A DNA stretch of 64,000 nt, from contig PLGG01000047.1 in the NCBI GenBank assembly GCA_003138515.1, positions 741 through 64,740 of the forward strand, written 5' to 3'. The notes below the pieces were generated by a model. It did not search any database, was not told the origin of the DNA, and saw nothing but the letters and a program-made list of their open reading frames with translations. The position numbers were made by a program, and so were the translations under genes. This stretch comes from Acidobacteriaceae bacterium (GTDB taxonomy: Bacteria > Acidobacteriota > Terriglobia > Terriglobales > Acidobacteriaceae). Every line of letters starts with the position of its first letter. Positions within the stretch are counted from its first letter, which is position 1. Shown here one piece after another: positions 48,648-55,786 of the stretch.

Positions 48648-48814
48648 AGCTCCTAGCTTCTAGCTTCTAGCTTCTTGCTCCCTTGTGCCGGAGTCGAGGG
48701 CTTTCTGTCCTGCGAGAAATTTCCCCACCGTTTGCCGCCAGCCAACGAATAGCCTGAGCTTGAATCTAGGGTCCGGCTTCGGCAAGGAGAGCTAAAAGCT
48801 AGAAGCTAAAAGCT
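48648..48814. repeat. Inverted pair of AGCTARA heptamer arrays around a 104-bp core
   Basis: Left arm (48648-48681) is AGCTCCT-AGCTTCT-AGCTTCT-AGCTTCT; right arm (48786-48814) is GAGCTAA-AAGCTAG-AAGCTAA-AAGCT, its inverted form. The core (48682-48785) starts TTGTGCCGGAGTC and ends GGTCCGGCTTCGGCAA, imperfect inverted complements, so the whole could form a long hairpin. It lies between msrA and the CDP-alcohol gene and shows no open frame of interest. Confidence 0.85.
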
Positions 48815-48820
48815 GTCTTT

Positions 48821-49447
48821 TCACGCCAGCGGCGGCAGGTGCTTGGTGTTCTGGTAGGTGTAGATGATGCGATGAGCGACGGTGATGGTCGAAAGCACAG
48901 CCATCAGCCACAGCACTGGAGCCATCACTCCCCAGTGGTTGAACAGCGCGCCCAGCAGGACGAGCACGACGCGCTCCGGCCGCTCCATGAAGCCCACCTT
49001 GCACTGGCCGATCAGCGCCTCGGCGCGGGCGCGCGTGTAGCTGACCATGAGCGAAGTGACCATGACGAACGCCACCAGCACTACGTAGCGTAAGCGATTG
49101 ATGCGCCCGTAATAGACCAGAAGGCCGAAGAACAGCACTACGTCGGAGTAGCGGTCGATGACCGAGTCAAAGAACGAGCCGAAGACGGTGACCTTGTTAA
49201 GGCGGCGCGCCACGCGGCCGTCGACCATGTCGAAGATTCCCGCGCCGAAGATGACCAGCCCAGCGTAGAAAAACATGATGTCGCCATTGGCGGCATTGGC
49301 GTGGCCAAACAGAAATGCGGCGACAATGTTGATGACCAGCCCGATGAAGGTAAGCGCGTTGGGCGAGATGCGGGTAAGAGCCAGCCCATGCACGATGCGG
49401 TCCAAAAGCCAGCCGCAGGCACGGCCAAAAGCGCTAGTCCAGGTCAT
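48821..49447 (-). CDS. CDP-alcohol phosphatidyltransferase family protein
   Basis: This 208-residue integral membrane enzyme transfers a phosphatidyl or related group from CDP-diacylglycerol to an alcohol. The motif DMVDGRVARRLNKVTVFGSF followed by FDSVIDRYSD fits DxxDGxxARx8Gx3Dx3D, the metal site. About six membrane segments are seen. The substrate (glycerol phosphate, inositol phosphate or other) cannot be told; the N-terminus is not pgsA-like. The left arm of the heptamer element at 49450 contains GGAAG five bases before its ATG and so supplies the likely ribosome site. Confidence 0.87.
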   Translation of the reverse strand: MTWTSAFGRACGWLLDRIVHGLALTRISPNALTFIGLVINIVAAFLFGHANAANGDIMFFYAGLVIFGAGIFDMVDGRVARRLNKVTVFGSFFDSVIDRYSDVVLFFGLLVYYGRINRLRYVVLVAFVMVTSLMVSYTRARAEALIGQCKVGFMERPERVVLVLLGALFNHWGVMAPVLWLMAVLSTITVAHRIIYTYQNTKHLPPLA

Positions 49448-49449
49448 TT

Positions 49450-49551
49450 TAGCTTCCAGCTCCTAGCTTCCAGCTCCTAGCTCGTTCTCTGCTGGAACCA
49501 GTTTCATCGCTTCACTTTGGAAGAGCCAGAAGCTAGAGGCTAGCAGTTAGT
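49450..49551. repeat. Inverted pair of YAGCTYC heptamer arrays with a 39-bp core
   Basis: Left arm (49450-49484) is TAGCTTC-CAGCTCC repeated two and a half times; right arm (49524-49551) is AGCCAGA-AGCTAGA-GGCTAGC-AGTTAGT. The left arm begins 2 bp before the start codon of the CDP-alcohol gene, so the repeat forms that gene's leader. It fills the gap between this gene and greA, and is related to 35558-35661 and 48648-48814. Confidence 0.85.
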
Positions 49552-49560
49552 TCTTCCTTG

Positions 49561-50064
49561 CTACTTTGCTGCACCGTCCGGAGATTCGGCCGCTGCGGCT
49601 TCGTCGTGGATCGTCGTCAGTTTAAGGATTTCCAGTTCGCGCTTGCCGTTCGGCGTCACAATGGTGGCCATGTCGCCCACCTTTTTGCCCACAATCCCCT
49701 GGCCAATGGGTGAAGTGGTGGAGATCAGGCCCTTGGAGACGTCGGCCTCTTCGCTCGTCACCAGCCGGTAAACCAGCTCTTCGTCCTTGGTCGAGTCGTA
49801 AACCACCACGGTCGATCCGAACCCTGCTTTGTCACGGGGAATGTTCGCGAGATTGACCAGCGAAAGCTCCCCCATACGTTTCTTGAGCTGGCCCAGCCGC
49901 GCATTCACAAACTCCTGCCGCTGCTTGGCCATGTGATACTCGGCGTTTTCCGACAGATCTCCCAGGGCCCGGGCCTTTTTGATCTCGGCGGGCAACTCTG
50001 TGGTGAGCTCGTACTCGAGTTGCTTGATCTCCTCGAGGAGCTGCTTTTTGATGTGTTCGGGCAT
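49561..50064 (-). CDS. greA: GreA transcript-cleavage factor
   Basis: GreA stimulates cleavage of backtracked RNA by RNA polymerase. The 167-residue form chosen here starts MPEHIKKQLLEEIKQLEYEL. The N-terminal coiled coil carries LGDLSENAEYHMAKQRQEFV, whose acidic residues at the tip (D and E) coordinate the catalytic Mg2+, and the C-terminal FKBP-like part has SPIGQGIVGKKVGD. The frame is open to an ATG at 50112 with a Pro-rich lead; neither site has a clear ribosome site, so the start is the uncertain part. ruvX lies upstream on the same strand. Confidence 0.94.
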   Translation of the reverse strand: MPEHIKKQLLEEIKQLEYELTTELPAEIKKARALGDLSENAEYHMAKQRQEFVNARLGQLKKRMGELSLVNLANIPRDKAGFGSTVVVYDSTKDEELVYRLVTSEEADVSKGLISTTSPIGQGIVGKKVGDMATIVTPNGKRELEILKLTTIHDEAAAAESPDGAAK

Positions 50065-50153
50065 CCGTAATCCGTCGTCCGGTGGCGGCGAAGGGGGCTG
50101 CTTCAGCCGCATGAATTCAGCGTTCTTGACTCTTCATTATAAGGCAGGGAGTA

Positions 50154-50297
50154 CAGAGATCAGAGATCGGCGTGCGAGCCATCGAATGGGTTTGGCCTAT
50201 CGTCCGGACCTGGACGGAGAATTGCCTGCTAGGAGAAAAGCAGAAGCCTTCACCGGGATTCGTCCCGTGATCTCTGGTCTCTGATCTCTGATCTCTG
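50154..50297. repeat. Inverted pair of GAGATCA heptamer arrays around a 99-bp core
   Basis: Left arm (50154-50168) is CAGAGAT-CAGAGAT-C. Right arm (50268-50297) is TGATCTC-TGGTCTC-TGATCTC-TGATCTC-TG, its inverted form. The core (50169-50267) has no open frame; it contains GGGATTCGTCCC. The right arm lies inside the 3' end of ruvX, where it encodes a charged tail. Confidence 0.85.
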
Positions 50298-50747
50298 TTT
50301 CTCGTCAAGAAACGACTGCAGAATCAATGTCGCCGCCACCTGGTCGACGACCTTGCGGTGCTTTTGCCGCTCATGGCCGGCCTTGTAGAGGATCTCGTGC
50401 GCCTCATGCGTAGTCAGGCGCTCGTCCCAAAAGTGAATGGGCAGCCCGGTCAGTTCACCCAGCTCCGCCGCAAACGCCTGCGTCTTGGTTGCGCGTGGGC
50501 TCGCCTCTCCTGACAGATGCAGCGGGTTGCCAACCACGATTCCGGCCACCGCAAAACGGCGGCAGAGACGCGCCAGCGAGCGCAGGTCTTCGCGCCGGTT
50601 GGCAGTCCCGTCGCCGCGCCGCTCAAGCGTCAGCACGGGTTGCGCCGCAAGGCCCAGCTCGTCCGACACGGCCACGCCGATGCGGCGGCTGCCGACATCC
50701 AGGCCGAGATAGCGGGCCGGATAGTGTGATCGACCGCCGGATTCCAC
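50250..50747 (-). CDS. ruvX: RuvX/YqgF-type Holliday-junction-resolvase-like nuclease
   Basis: This RNase H-fold protein is implicated in 16S rRNA 5'-end maturation and, in some bacteria, DNA junction cleavage. The 165-residue product starts with GTG 50747, which has GAGGTG 7 nt upstream, and continues YLGLDVGSRRIGVAVSDELG (catalytic Asp), VVGNPLHLSGEASPRA, HFWDERLTTHEAHEIL and KHRKVVDQVAATLILQSFLD. The frame is open to 50894, including three 12-bp repeats read as KLGC, but these precede the domain. The last 14 residues (QRSEIRDQRSRDESR region) come from the heptamer array. Confidence 0.92.
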   Translation of the reverse strand: MESGGRSHYPARYLGLDVGSRRIGVAVSDELGLAAQPVLTLERRGDGTANRREDLRSLARLCRRFAVAGIVVGNPLHLSGEASPRATKTQAFAAELGELTGLPIHFWDERLTTHEAHEILYKAGHERQKHRKVVDQVAATLILQSFLDEKQRSEIRDQRSRDESR

Positions 50748-50765
50748 TATGCTGCACCTCACATT

Positions 50766-50801
50766 CAGCTTACGGCCCAGCTTACAGCCCAGCTTACAGC
50801 C
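50766..50801. repeat. Tandem 12-bp repeat, three units, upstream of ruvX
   Basis: CAGCTTACGGCC, CAGCTTACAGCC and CAGCTTACAGCC lie head to tail just upstream of the chosen ruvX start. They fall in the open upstream frame but before the ribosome site, so I regard them as leader DNA. A longer isoform starting near 50762 (GTG) would not include them. Confidence 0.9.
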
Positions 50802-50938
50802 TTGAGTCGCCGTCTGTTCCGCGCTGGCTTCCGGCTGGCGCGGCGGCGCTTTGATCCCGGTACAATCGAGGCAGGGGGGGAACTGAGGCGGCAATCTTCG
50901 CGTCTATTCTCCTTCATGGAAGGGTCCAAAACGGCAGG

Positions 50939-51979
50939 ATGGCTCGACGCAGACGGAGTGGCGGCAAAAAGAAAGGTTCCGGCGCGGCAGGGTTCTTGCT
51001 GGTATTACTGCTGGTTTTGGTGCTCGCGGGAGGGGCCGCGGCGTGGTTGATCTTTACCCCTTACGGGCCAGAAACGGAGACGTTTGTCGATGTGGCGCCC
51101 GGCTCCTCCGCAGTGCGCATTGGACGGCAACTCGAAGCGGCGGGCGTGGTTCGCAGCCGGTACGCATTCGATTTGGTGCGCTGGATTCGGCACGGAACGC
51201 TGCACGCCGGGATGTATCGCTTCGACCATCCGGCCACGGTCGCCGAGGTTTATGGGCGGATTGCCCGGGGCGACGTTTTTACCATCGCTTTGACGGTTCC
51301 AGAAGGGGCCAACATCTTCGATATCGCCGCGCGCGTGCAACAGGCGAGGCTGGGTACCCGGCAGGACTTTCTGGATGCGGCAGTAAGCCAGACGGAACTG
51401 GTGGTCGACTTAGACCCCGGCGCGAAGAGTCTGGAGGGTTATCTGTTTCCGGACACGTACCGTTTTTCGCCGAAAGTCACGACAATACAGCTGGTTGCCG
51501 CCATGGTGAAGCGTTTCCGCGTGGCGGCCGCGCAATTGGGGTTGAGTGAGAATGTGCATCAAGTGGTGACCATTGCGTCGCTTGTAGAGCGCGAGACGGC
51601 TGTCGATGCCGAGCGCCCGCTCGTGGCCAGCGTGATTGAGAACCGGCTTGCCAGGAACATGCCGCTCAATATCGATCCCACGGTGATCTACGGGCTTGAA
51701 GCGGCAGGCCATTGGCGGGGCGCTATCTACGAGAGCGATCTCGCGCGCGACACACCCTACAACACGTATCTGCACGCAGGGCTGACTCCGGGACCAGTGT
51801 GCAACCCCGGCATTCCGTCGTTGCGCGCGGCCATCGATCCGCCCAAAACAAACTATTTTTACTTTGTGGCCGCGGGGACCAATGCACAGGGCCATTCGCT
51901 CTTCGCGGAAACTCTGGACGAGCACAACCGCAACGTGGCCAACTATCGCAAGGCGCAGAAGAAGGCGGGTGAGCGATGA
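50939..51979 (+). CDS. mltG: MltG endolytic murein transglycosylase
   Basis: MltG cuts nascent peptidoglycan strands in the periplasm and thereby limits glycan length. The 346-residue protein has a basic N-terminus (MARRRRSGGKKKG), one membrane anchor (about 18-38), a LysM-like/YceG domain, the catalytic glutamate in VTIASLVERETAVDAERPLV, and the signature SDLARDTPYNTYLHAGLTPG with NPGIPSLRAAIDP. Length and order match the family. The ATG has only AGG directly ahead; GGAAGGG is 16 bases upstream. The next gene overlaps by 4 nt and encodes a lipoprotein. Confidence 0.95.
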   Translation: MARRRRSGGKKKGSGAAGFLLVLLLVLVLAGGAAAWLIFTPYGPETETFVDVAPGSSAVRIGRQLEAAGVVRSRYAFDLVRWIRHGTLHAGMYRFDHPATVAEVYGRIARGDVFTIALTVPEGANIFDIAARVQQARLGTRQDFLDAAVSQTELVVDLDPGAKSLEGYLFPDTYRFSPKVTTIQLVAAMVKRFRVAAAQLGLSENVHQVVTIASLVERETAVDAERPLVASVIENRLARNMPLNIDPTVIYGLEAAGHWRGAIYESDLARDTPYNTYLHAGLTPGPVCNPGIPSLRAAIDPPKTNYFYFVAAGTNAQGHSLFAETLDEHNRNVANYRKAQKKAGER

Positions 51980-52863
51980 GAGTGAACGCTCGTCTCGCCC
52001 GCATCACTGGGTTGGCTCTTCCGCTGCTTCTTTCAGGATGCTCCTACTTCATCCCGACCAAGCGTCATCTCCCCGTTCCCAAGGCTCCGGCGATTGTGCA
52101 AACGGCTACGCCGGACCAACTGGTCGAGCAGCTCAACCAGCGCTGGAGTGCGCTGAATACCCTCACGGCCAAGGTGGAAATCTACGCGACCCAAACGAAA
52201 ACCGGCGAAGGCATTGCGCAAGACTTCCCCTCCTGCGGCGGAGTCATTATCATGCGCAAACCGATGATGCTGCGCGTGAGGGGAACGTATTTCGGCCTGA
52301 TGATCTTCGACATGGCCAGCGACGGCGATCAGTTCACGCTCGTCATTCCGTCGAAGAACCTGGCCATCAAGGGCTCGAACACCGTCACGGACAAGTCGGC
52401 AACGGCCTGGGAAAACCTGCGCCCAGACTTCTTTCTTGACGCGATCGGAGTGCGGGGCCTGGACCCGGACGATGAATACATGGTGTCTACCGACACCGAG
52501 ACCGTGCCCGACGCCGCAAATAAACATCTTTACAGCGAACCGGAATACACTCTCAGCGTCATGCGCCGCAAGAACAGCCACGAAAACTTGCCCGTCCGCA
52601 CAATCACTTTTCACCGCGACGATATGCTGCCCTACGACCAGTATGTCTACAACAGCGAAGGTGTGCTGGAGACCCAGATTTTCTACACCAACTACACCAC
52701 GTTCAGCGCCGGCAAGTACCCCGCCAAAGTGACCATCAAGCGTCCGCAGGAGGGAATCCAGATCGTGCTGAGTTTTGAAGAGGTCCACGAGAATGTCAGC
52801 GTTACAGACAGCCAGTTCGACGTGAAGATTCCCGATGGCGCCACGATCAAGACTTTGAAATAG
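51976..52863 (+). CDS. LolA/DUF4292-like outer-membrane lipoprotein
   Basis: This 295-residue protein has a signal peptide with a lipobox (LLLSGC, about 17-22). The mature part is beta-rich and built like LolA or DUF4292 proteins: LNTLTAKVEIYATQ, then a run of strands with VIIMRKPMMLRVRGTYFGLM, MLPYDQYVYNSEGVLETQI and VTIKRPQEGIQIVLSFEEV. These folds bind lipoprotein or lipid acyl chains. Its start overlaps the mltG stop (ATGA), so the two are translated together, and a role in envelope assembly is inferred from that context. Confidence 0.82.
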   Translation: MRVNARLARITGLALPLLLSGCSYFIPTKRHLPVPKAPAIVQTATPDQLVEQLNQRWSALNTLTAKVEIYATQTKTGEGIAQDFPSCGGVIIMRKPMMLRVRGTYFGLMIFDMASDGDQFTLVIPSKNLAIKGSNTVTDKSATAWENLRPDFFLDAIGVRGLDPDDEYMVSTDTETVPDAANKHLYSEPEYTLSVMRRKNSHENLPVRTITFHRDDMLPYDQYVYNSEGVLETQIFYTNYTTFSAGKYPAKVTIKRPQEGIQIVLSFEEVHENVSVTDSQFDVKIPDGATIKTLK

Positions 52864-52950
52864 TCTGGCCGGTCTCCCGTTCGGCCCACGTTTCGCTCGC
52901 CGCGTATCCTACAGGCAGCCAGAAGGCCCACATAGGCCTCGGAGAGAAAC

Positions 52951-53817
52951 ATGCGTGCAAGTGCGATTGAATTTCGTCTGCGGATGGTGATTCAAATCAT
53001 CATCGTCTTCTTCGGATTTTGGGCGCCCTGGGTCGGTGGATGGGATTTTGGGTGGCGAATCTCCGCGCTGGAATGGCTTCCGCTCGAACTTAGCAGGCTG
53101 GGTGTCGTGAGTTTCACTGTGGCCACGCCGATCGTCATTGTTCTCGGCGCGCTTGCGGCGCTCGCGGGTGCGGTGTTGCGCGTGTGGGGCACAGCCTATC
53201 TGGGGTACAGCACGGTCCACCACGGCGACATGCAGGCCGGCGCTGTGATGGCCGACGGCCCTTACCGCTACATGCGTAATCCCCTCTACCTCGGCGGCTG
53301 GTTCATGATGATCGCCGTGTCGCTTCTCATGTCCCCCAGCGGCGCGCTTTTTACCGTGGTGTTGCTCACGGTCTTTTACCTGCGCCTGATTCTGGGCGAA
53401 GAGTCGTTCCTCGCCGGGCAACTTGGCCAGCCCTATGAGGAGTATTTGCGCGCCGTGCCGCGGCTGCTTCCCCGCTTGCGTGGCAGCCTGCCTCCGGCCG
53501 GAAACGAACCGCACTGGCTTACTGCCTTCCTTACAGAAGTGATGCCCATCGGCACATTCTTCACCATGGCGGTTCTTGCTTGGTTTTACGACCAGCAGCT
53601 CATGCTGGAGGGGATCTTCTGGAGCTTTCTGGCTTCGCTCCTGGCGCGAGGCCTGATGAAAGCGTGGATTCCAATGCTGGTGAGCGCGGCGGTTTTCGCC
53701 GTCGCATGGGGCGGCTTCCATCTCAGCTGGCCCCGGTCGATCCTCATCGCCTTTGGCATCTGGCTGATCGTGCGCGCGCTCACCCCGCGCAAAGAGCCCA
53801 AACCCGACGCCGCGTGA
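52951..53817 (+). CDS. Isoprenylcysteine carboxyl methyltransferase (ICMT/PEMT)-like membrane protein
   Basis: This 288-residue integral membrane protein has a motif GPYRYMRNPLYLGG (about 106-119) followed by GEESFLAGQLGQPYEEYLRA (about 145-164), the SAM-binding signature of the ICMT/PEMT superfamily (phospholipid and prenylcysteine methyltransferases). Seven or eight membrane segments are seen. In bacteria such proteins methylate small molecules, lipids or unknown substrates; none can be named. It lies 87 bp downstream of the lipoprotein gene and is convergent with the DUF4260 gene, with stops directly adjacent. Confidence 0.85.
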   Translation: MRASAIEFRLRMVIQIIIVFFGFWAPWVGGWDFGWRISALEWLPLELSRLGVVSFTVATPIVIVLGALAALAGAVLRVWGTAYLGYSTVHHGDMQAGAVMADGPYRYMRNPLYLGGWFMMIAVSLLMSPSGALFTVVLLTVFYLRLILGEESFLAGQLGQPYEEYLRAVPRLLPRLRGSLPPAGNEPHWLTAFLTEVMPIGTFFTMAVLAWFYDQQLMLEGIFWSFLASLLARGLMKAWIPMLVSAAVFAVAWGGFHLSWPRSILIAFGIWLIVRALTPRKEPKPDAA

Positions 53818-54237
53818 TCAGGCTCGCTGCTTTCCTACCCGCCCCAGGTGCGTGAATCCAAATCCGTCGGCGTACTTCAGGCCGAAGCCCAGCAACCGGT
53901 CAACGCCGATGTGGTTGGCCCAAATCAACGCAAGCGCCAACGCGCCGTGCGCTCCGGGCAGCAGCGAGCAAAGTGCCAGCACTCCCGGCGCCACATACGT
54001 GTGGAACGCGTTGTAGATGCGCGCGCCCCGGCAGGATCCGGCAAGATAGCCAAGCATGGAAAGGTCGGGCGCAAGCCACAGCGCCGCGAACAGCCACCAG
54101 CTCGCGCCCGTGCGCGCATAAAGCACGGCCGCAGCAGTGGCTGCCGCCAGCCCTTCAAGGCGCAAAAGGAAGATCACCGATGAACTGCGCGCCGGAGTCG
54201 CCGCAATGGGTTCAGGGAGAGCGGAAGCCGTTGTCAT
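53818..54237 (-). CDS. DUF4260 membrane protein
   Basis: This 139-residue protein has a polar N-terminal 25, then LEGLAAATAAAVLYARTGAS, FAALWLAPDLSMLGYLAGSC and ARIYNAFHTYVAPGVLALCS, which match DUF4260 (the YNxxHTY pattern), and ends IGVDRLLGFGLKYADGFGFT. Four membrane segments are probable. The function of the family is unknown. It abuts the convergent ICMT-like gene and is followed, upstream on the chromosome, by a terminator and the HU gene. Confidence 0.88.
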   Translation of the reverse strand: MTTASALPEPIAATPARSSSVIFLLRLEGLAAATAAAVLYARTGASWWLFAALWLAPDLSMLGYLAGSCRGARIYNAFHTYVAPGVLALCSLLPGAHGALALALIWANHIGVDRLLGFGLKYADGFGFTHLGRVGKQRA

Positions 54238-54333
54238 GACTCATTGGATGAGCCAGCGGGCCGGCAGTGTGCGGGAAAATCGATCGACATTTCAGGCAGA
54301 GCGATTTCAGGCGGGGCGACATGCGGGCAAATG

Positions 54334-54363
54334 AAAAAGGGAGAGCGCGAGGCTCTCCCTTTT
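54334..54363 (-). terminator. Rho-independent terminator after the HU gene
   Basis: AAAAGGGAGAGC and GCTCTCCCTTTT form a perfect 12-bp inverted repeat with a 5-nt loop, with a run of T residues on the minus strand. It lies 21 bp beyond the HU stop and 97 bp before the DUF4260 gene start on the same strand, and works in principle in both directions. Confidence 0.9.
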
Positions 54364-54384
54364 CCCCGCAGTCTGAGGGAGGAA

Positions 54385-54681
54385 CTACTTCTTCGGAGGC
54401 GCGATCACGTCCTTGGCGGACTTGGCCACGCGGAACTTCACCACGGTCTTGGCCTTGATCTTGATGGCCTCGCCGGTCTGGGGGTTGCGGCCCATGCGGG
54501 CCTTGCGCTCGGCCTTCACCAAACGGCCGATGCCGGGGATTACGAAGACGCCGCTCTTCTTGGTCTCCTTGATGGCGGTCTCCGCCAGCAGGTCAAGGAA
54601 GGCTGCGACTTGCTTGTTGGTCAGTTCGAGTTTCTCGGCCAGGAGCCGTGTCAGGGCTGTTTTGGTCAATCCAGATGCCAT
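54385..54681 (-). CDS. hup: HU-family DNA-binding protein
   Basis: This 98-residue nucleoid protein binds and bends DNA. MASGLTKTALTRLLAEKLEL begins the helical dimer core, and MGRNPQTGEAIKIKAKTVVK carries the beta-arm RNPxTG-like loop that inserts into the minor groove. The C-terminus KSAKDVIAPPKK is as expected. It is followed by a strong terminator, so it is transcribed alone. Its upstream gap (54682-55022, 341 bp) has no gene; it must contain the promoter, but I could not pick one with confidence. Confidence 0.96.
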   Translation of the reverse strand: MASGLTKTALTRLLAEKLELTNKQVAAFLDLLAETAIKETKKSGVFVIPGIGRLVKAERKARMGRNPQTGEAIKIKAKTVVKFRVAKSAKDVIAPPKK

Positions 54682-54947
54682 TGAATGTTCTCCTTCTCGG
54701 CGAGCCCTCTGGGCTGCCTGATTGGTGGGGCTATCGCCAAAAATTCTCGCCGCATGGAGGAAGGGAAATCAAAGCTGCTTGGCGCGAAAACCCTGTATTC
54801 ATGCGGCTACGAAGAACCCTGCCGATGGTTACCATGCGGCTTGGGCAGGTACAAAGTCAATGGGAAAATGCGGCTTTTCCACAATTTTCTTCGGTTTTTG
54901 TGGGTGAAATGCCTATTTTTGCCGGATTTTATGCCGTCGGGTCTCTG

Positions 54948-54970
54948 AAACCCGCAATTGGAGCGGGTTT
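54948..54970 (-). terminator. Hairpin in the gap between HU and DUF2461 genes
   Basis: AAACCCGC and GCGGGTTT (8 bp, 7-nt loop) lie 53 bp beyond the DUF2461 stop on the minus strand. The T-tract is poor. The remaining gap, 54682-55022, shows no convincing open frame. Confidence 0.5.
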
Positions 54971-55022
54971 GGCAGGTTCAGGAAACAATGAACGAGCTGC
55001 GCCGGCAACACGAGTGCGTCGG

Positions 55023-55766
55023 CTACTTCAGGCCGAAAAGCACCTTTCTTTTGGGCGCGAGCGAGGCCGCAATCGGCGTGTTCAGCGCGTCGACCACGGG
55101 TGCGGCGACCTTGAAATAGCGGATCACCACGTCGGCAATGTCCTTTTTGAGAGCTGCCTTCGCGGGCAGTTCCGCGGCCAGCCCCCACTGGCGGCAGCGG
55201 ACGAGATCCATCCCCGGATGGTCAGATGGAAAGCCTTTGGGCGGGCGCGTGAGCGCGTTGCCTTCGAACTCGTCGTAAAGCTTGCGCACTGTGGGCCTTT
55301 TGAGGAGCTTGCGGAACTCCGCGTGATGATCGAGCAGCCAGTGGCGGATGGCGGCCAACTGTTCCTTTTCCGGCATATAAGAGCCGGCGGCGATGATCAC
55401 TTCCTTCGCGCTCACATGGAAGTAGTAGCCCGCGCCTGAAGTCTTCTCGAATCCCGTGTGCGTCCACCACGCAGCCACGTGCGTTTTGTAGGGCCGCTTG
55501 TCGCTGGAGAAGCGCGTGTCGCGATAAATCCTGAACAACGATTTCTCCGCCGGCCGCACGTGATTGGGAGCGAAGTCCGCCATCGCGTCGGTAATTTTGC
55601 GCACGATGGCCAGCATCGGTTCCTTCAGCTCCGCCTCAAACTGCGCCTTGCGCGGCTGGAACCATGCGCGGTCGTTGTGTTTGGCAAGGTTGCGCAAAAA
55701 GGTCAGAGCTTCCGGACGGAAGTAGGTGAGAGCAGTAGCGGGCGCGGGCTTTGCGGAGCGAGGCAT
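55023..55766 (-). CDS. DUF2461 family protein
   Basis: This 247-residue protein of the DUF2461/TIGR02453 family has FRPEALTFLRNLAKHNDRAW and FQPRKAQFEAELKEPM at the start, FRIYRDTRFSSDKRPYKTHV in the middle (the most conserved stretch, with RIYRDxRFSxDKxPYK), GAGYYFHVS and an Arg-rich C-terminal part. The function is unknown, despite a wide distribution. The gene is single, 20 bp from the GH1 gene end, and has no notable neighbours. Confidence 0.92.
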   Translation of the reverse strand: MPRSAKPAPATALTYFRPEALTFLRNLAKHNDRAWFQPRKAQFEAELKEPMLAIVRKITDAMADFAPNHVRPAEKSLFRIYRDTRFSSDKRPYKTHVAAWWTHTGFEKTSGAGYYFHVSAKEVIIAAGSYMPEKEQLAAIRHWLLDHHAEFRKLLKRPTVRKLYDEFEGNALTRPPKGFPSDHPGMDLVRCRQWGLAAELPAKAALKKDIADVVIRYFKVAAPVVDALNTPIAASLAPKRKVLFGLK

Positions 55767-55786
55767 AGCGAAGCCAGTCTATCGGA

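Noticed and set aside
48648-48814. Possible CRISPR array
   Set aside because: Units are 7 bp without spacers, arms are inverted, and no cas gene is near.
50250-50894. Long RuvX start at 50894
   Set aside because: The extra residues include 12-bp repeats and Cys/Lys-rich sequence; GTG 50747 has a strong Shine-Dalgarno and matches the domain start.
54685-54948. 87-codon plus-strand frame upstream of HU
   Set aside because: No ribosome site, mixed codon use and no domain; it covers the region where the HU promoter should lie.
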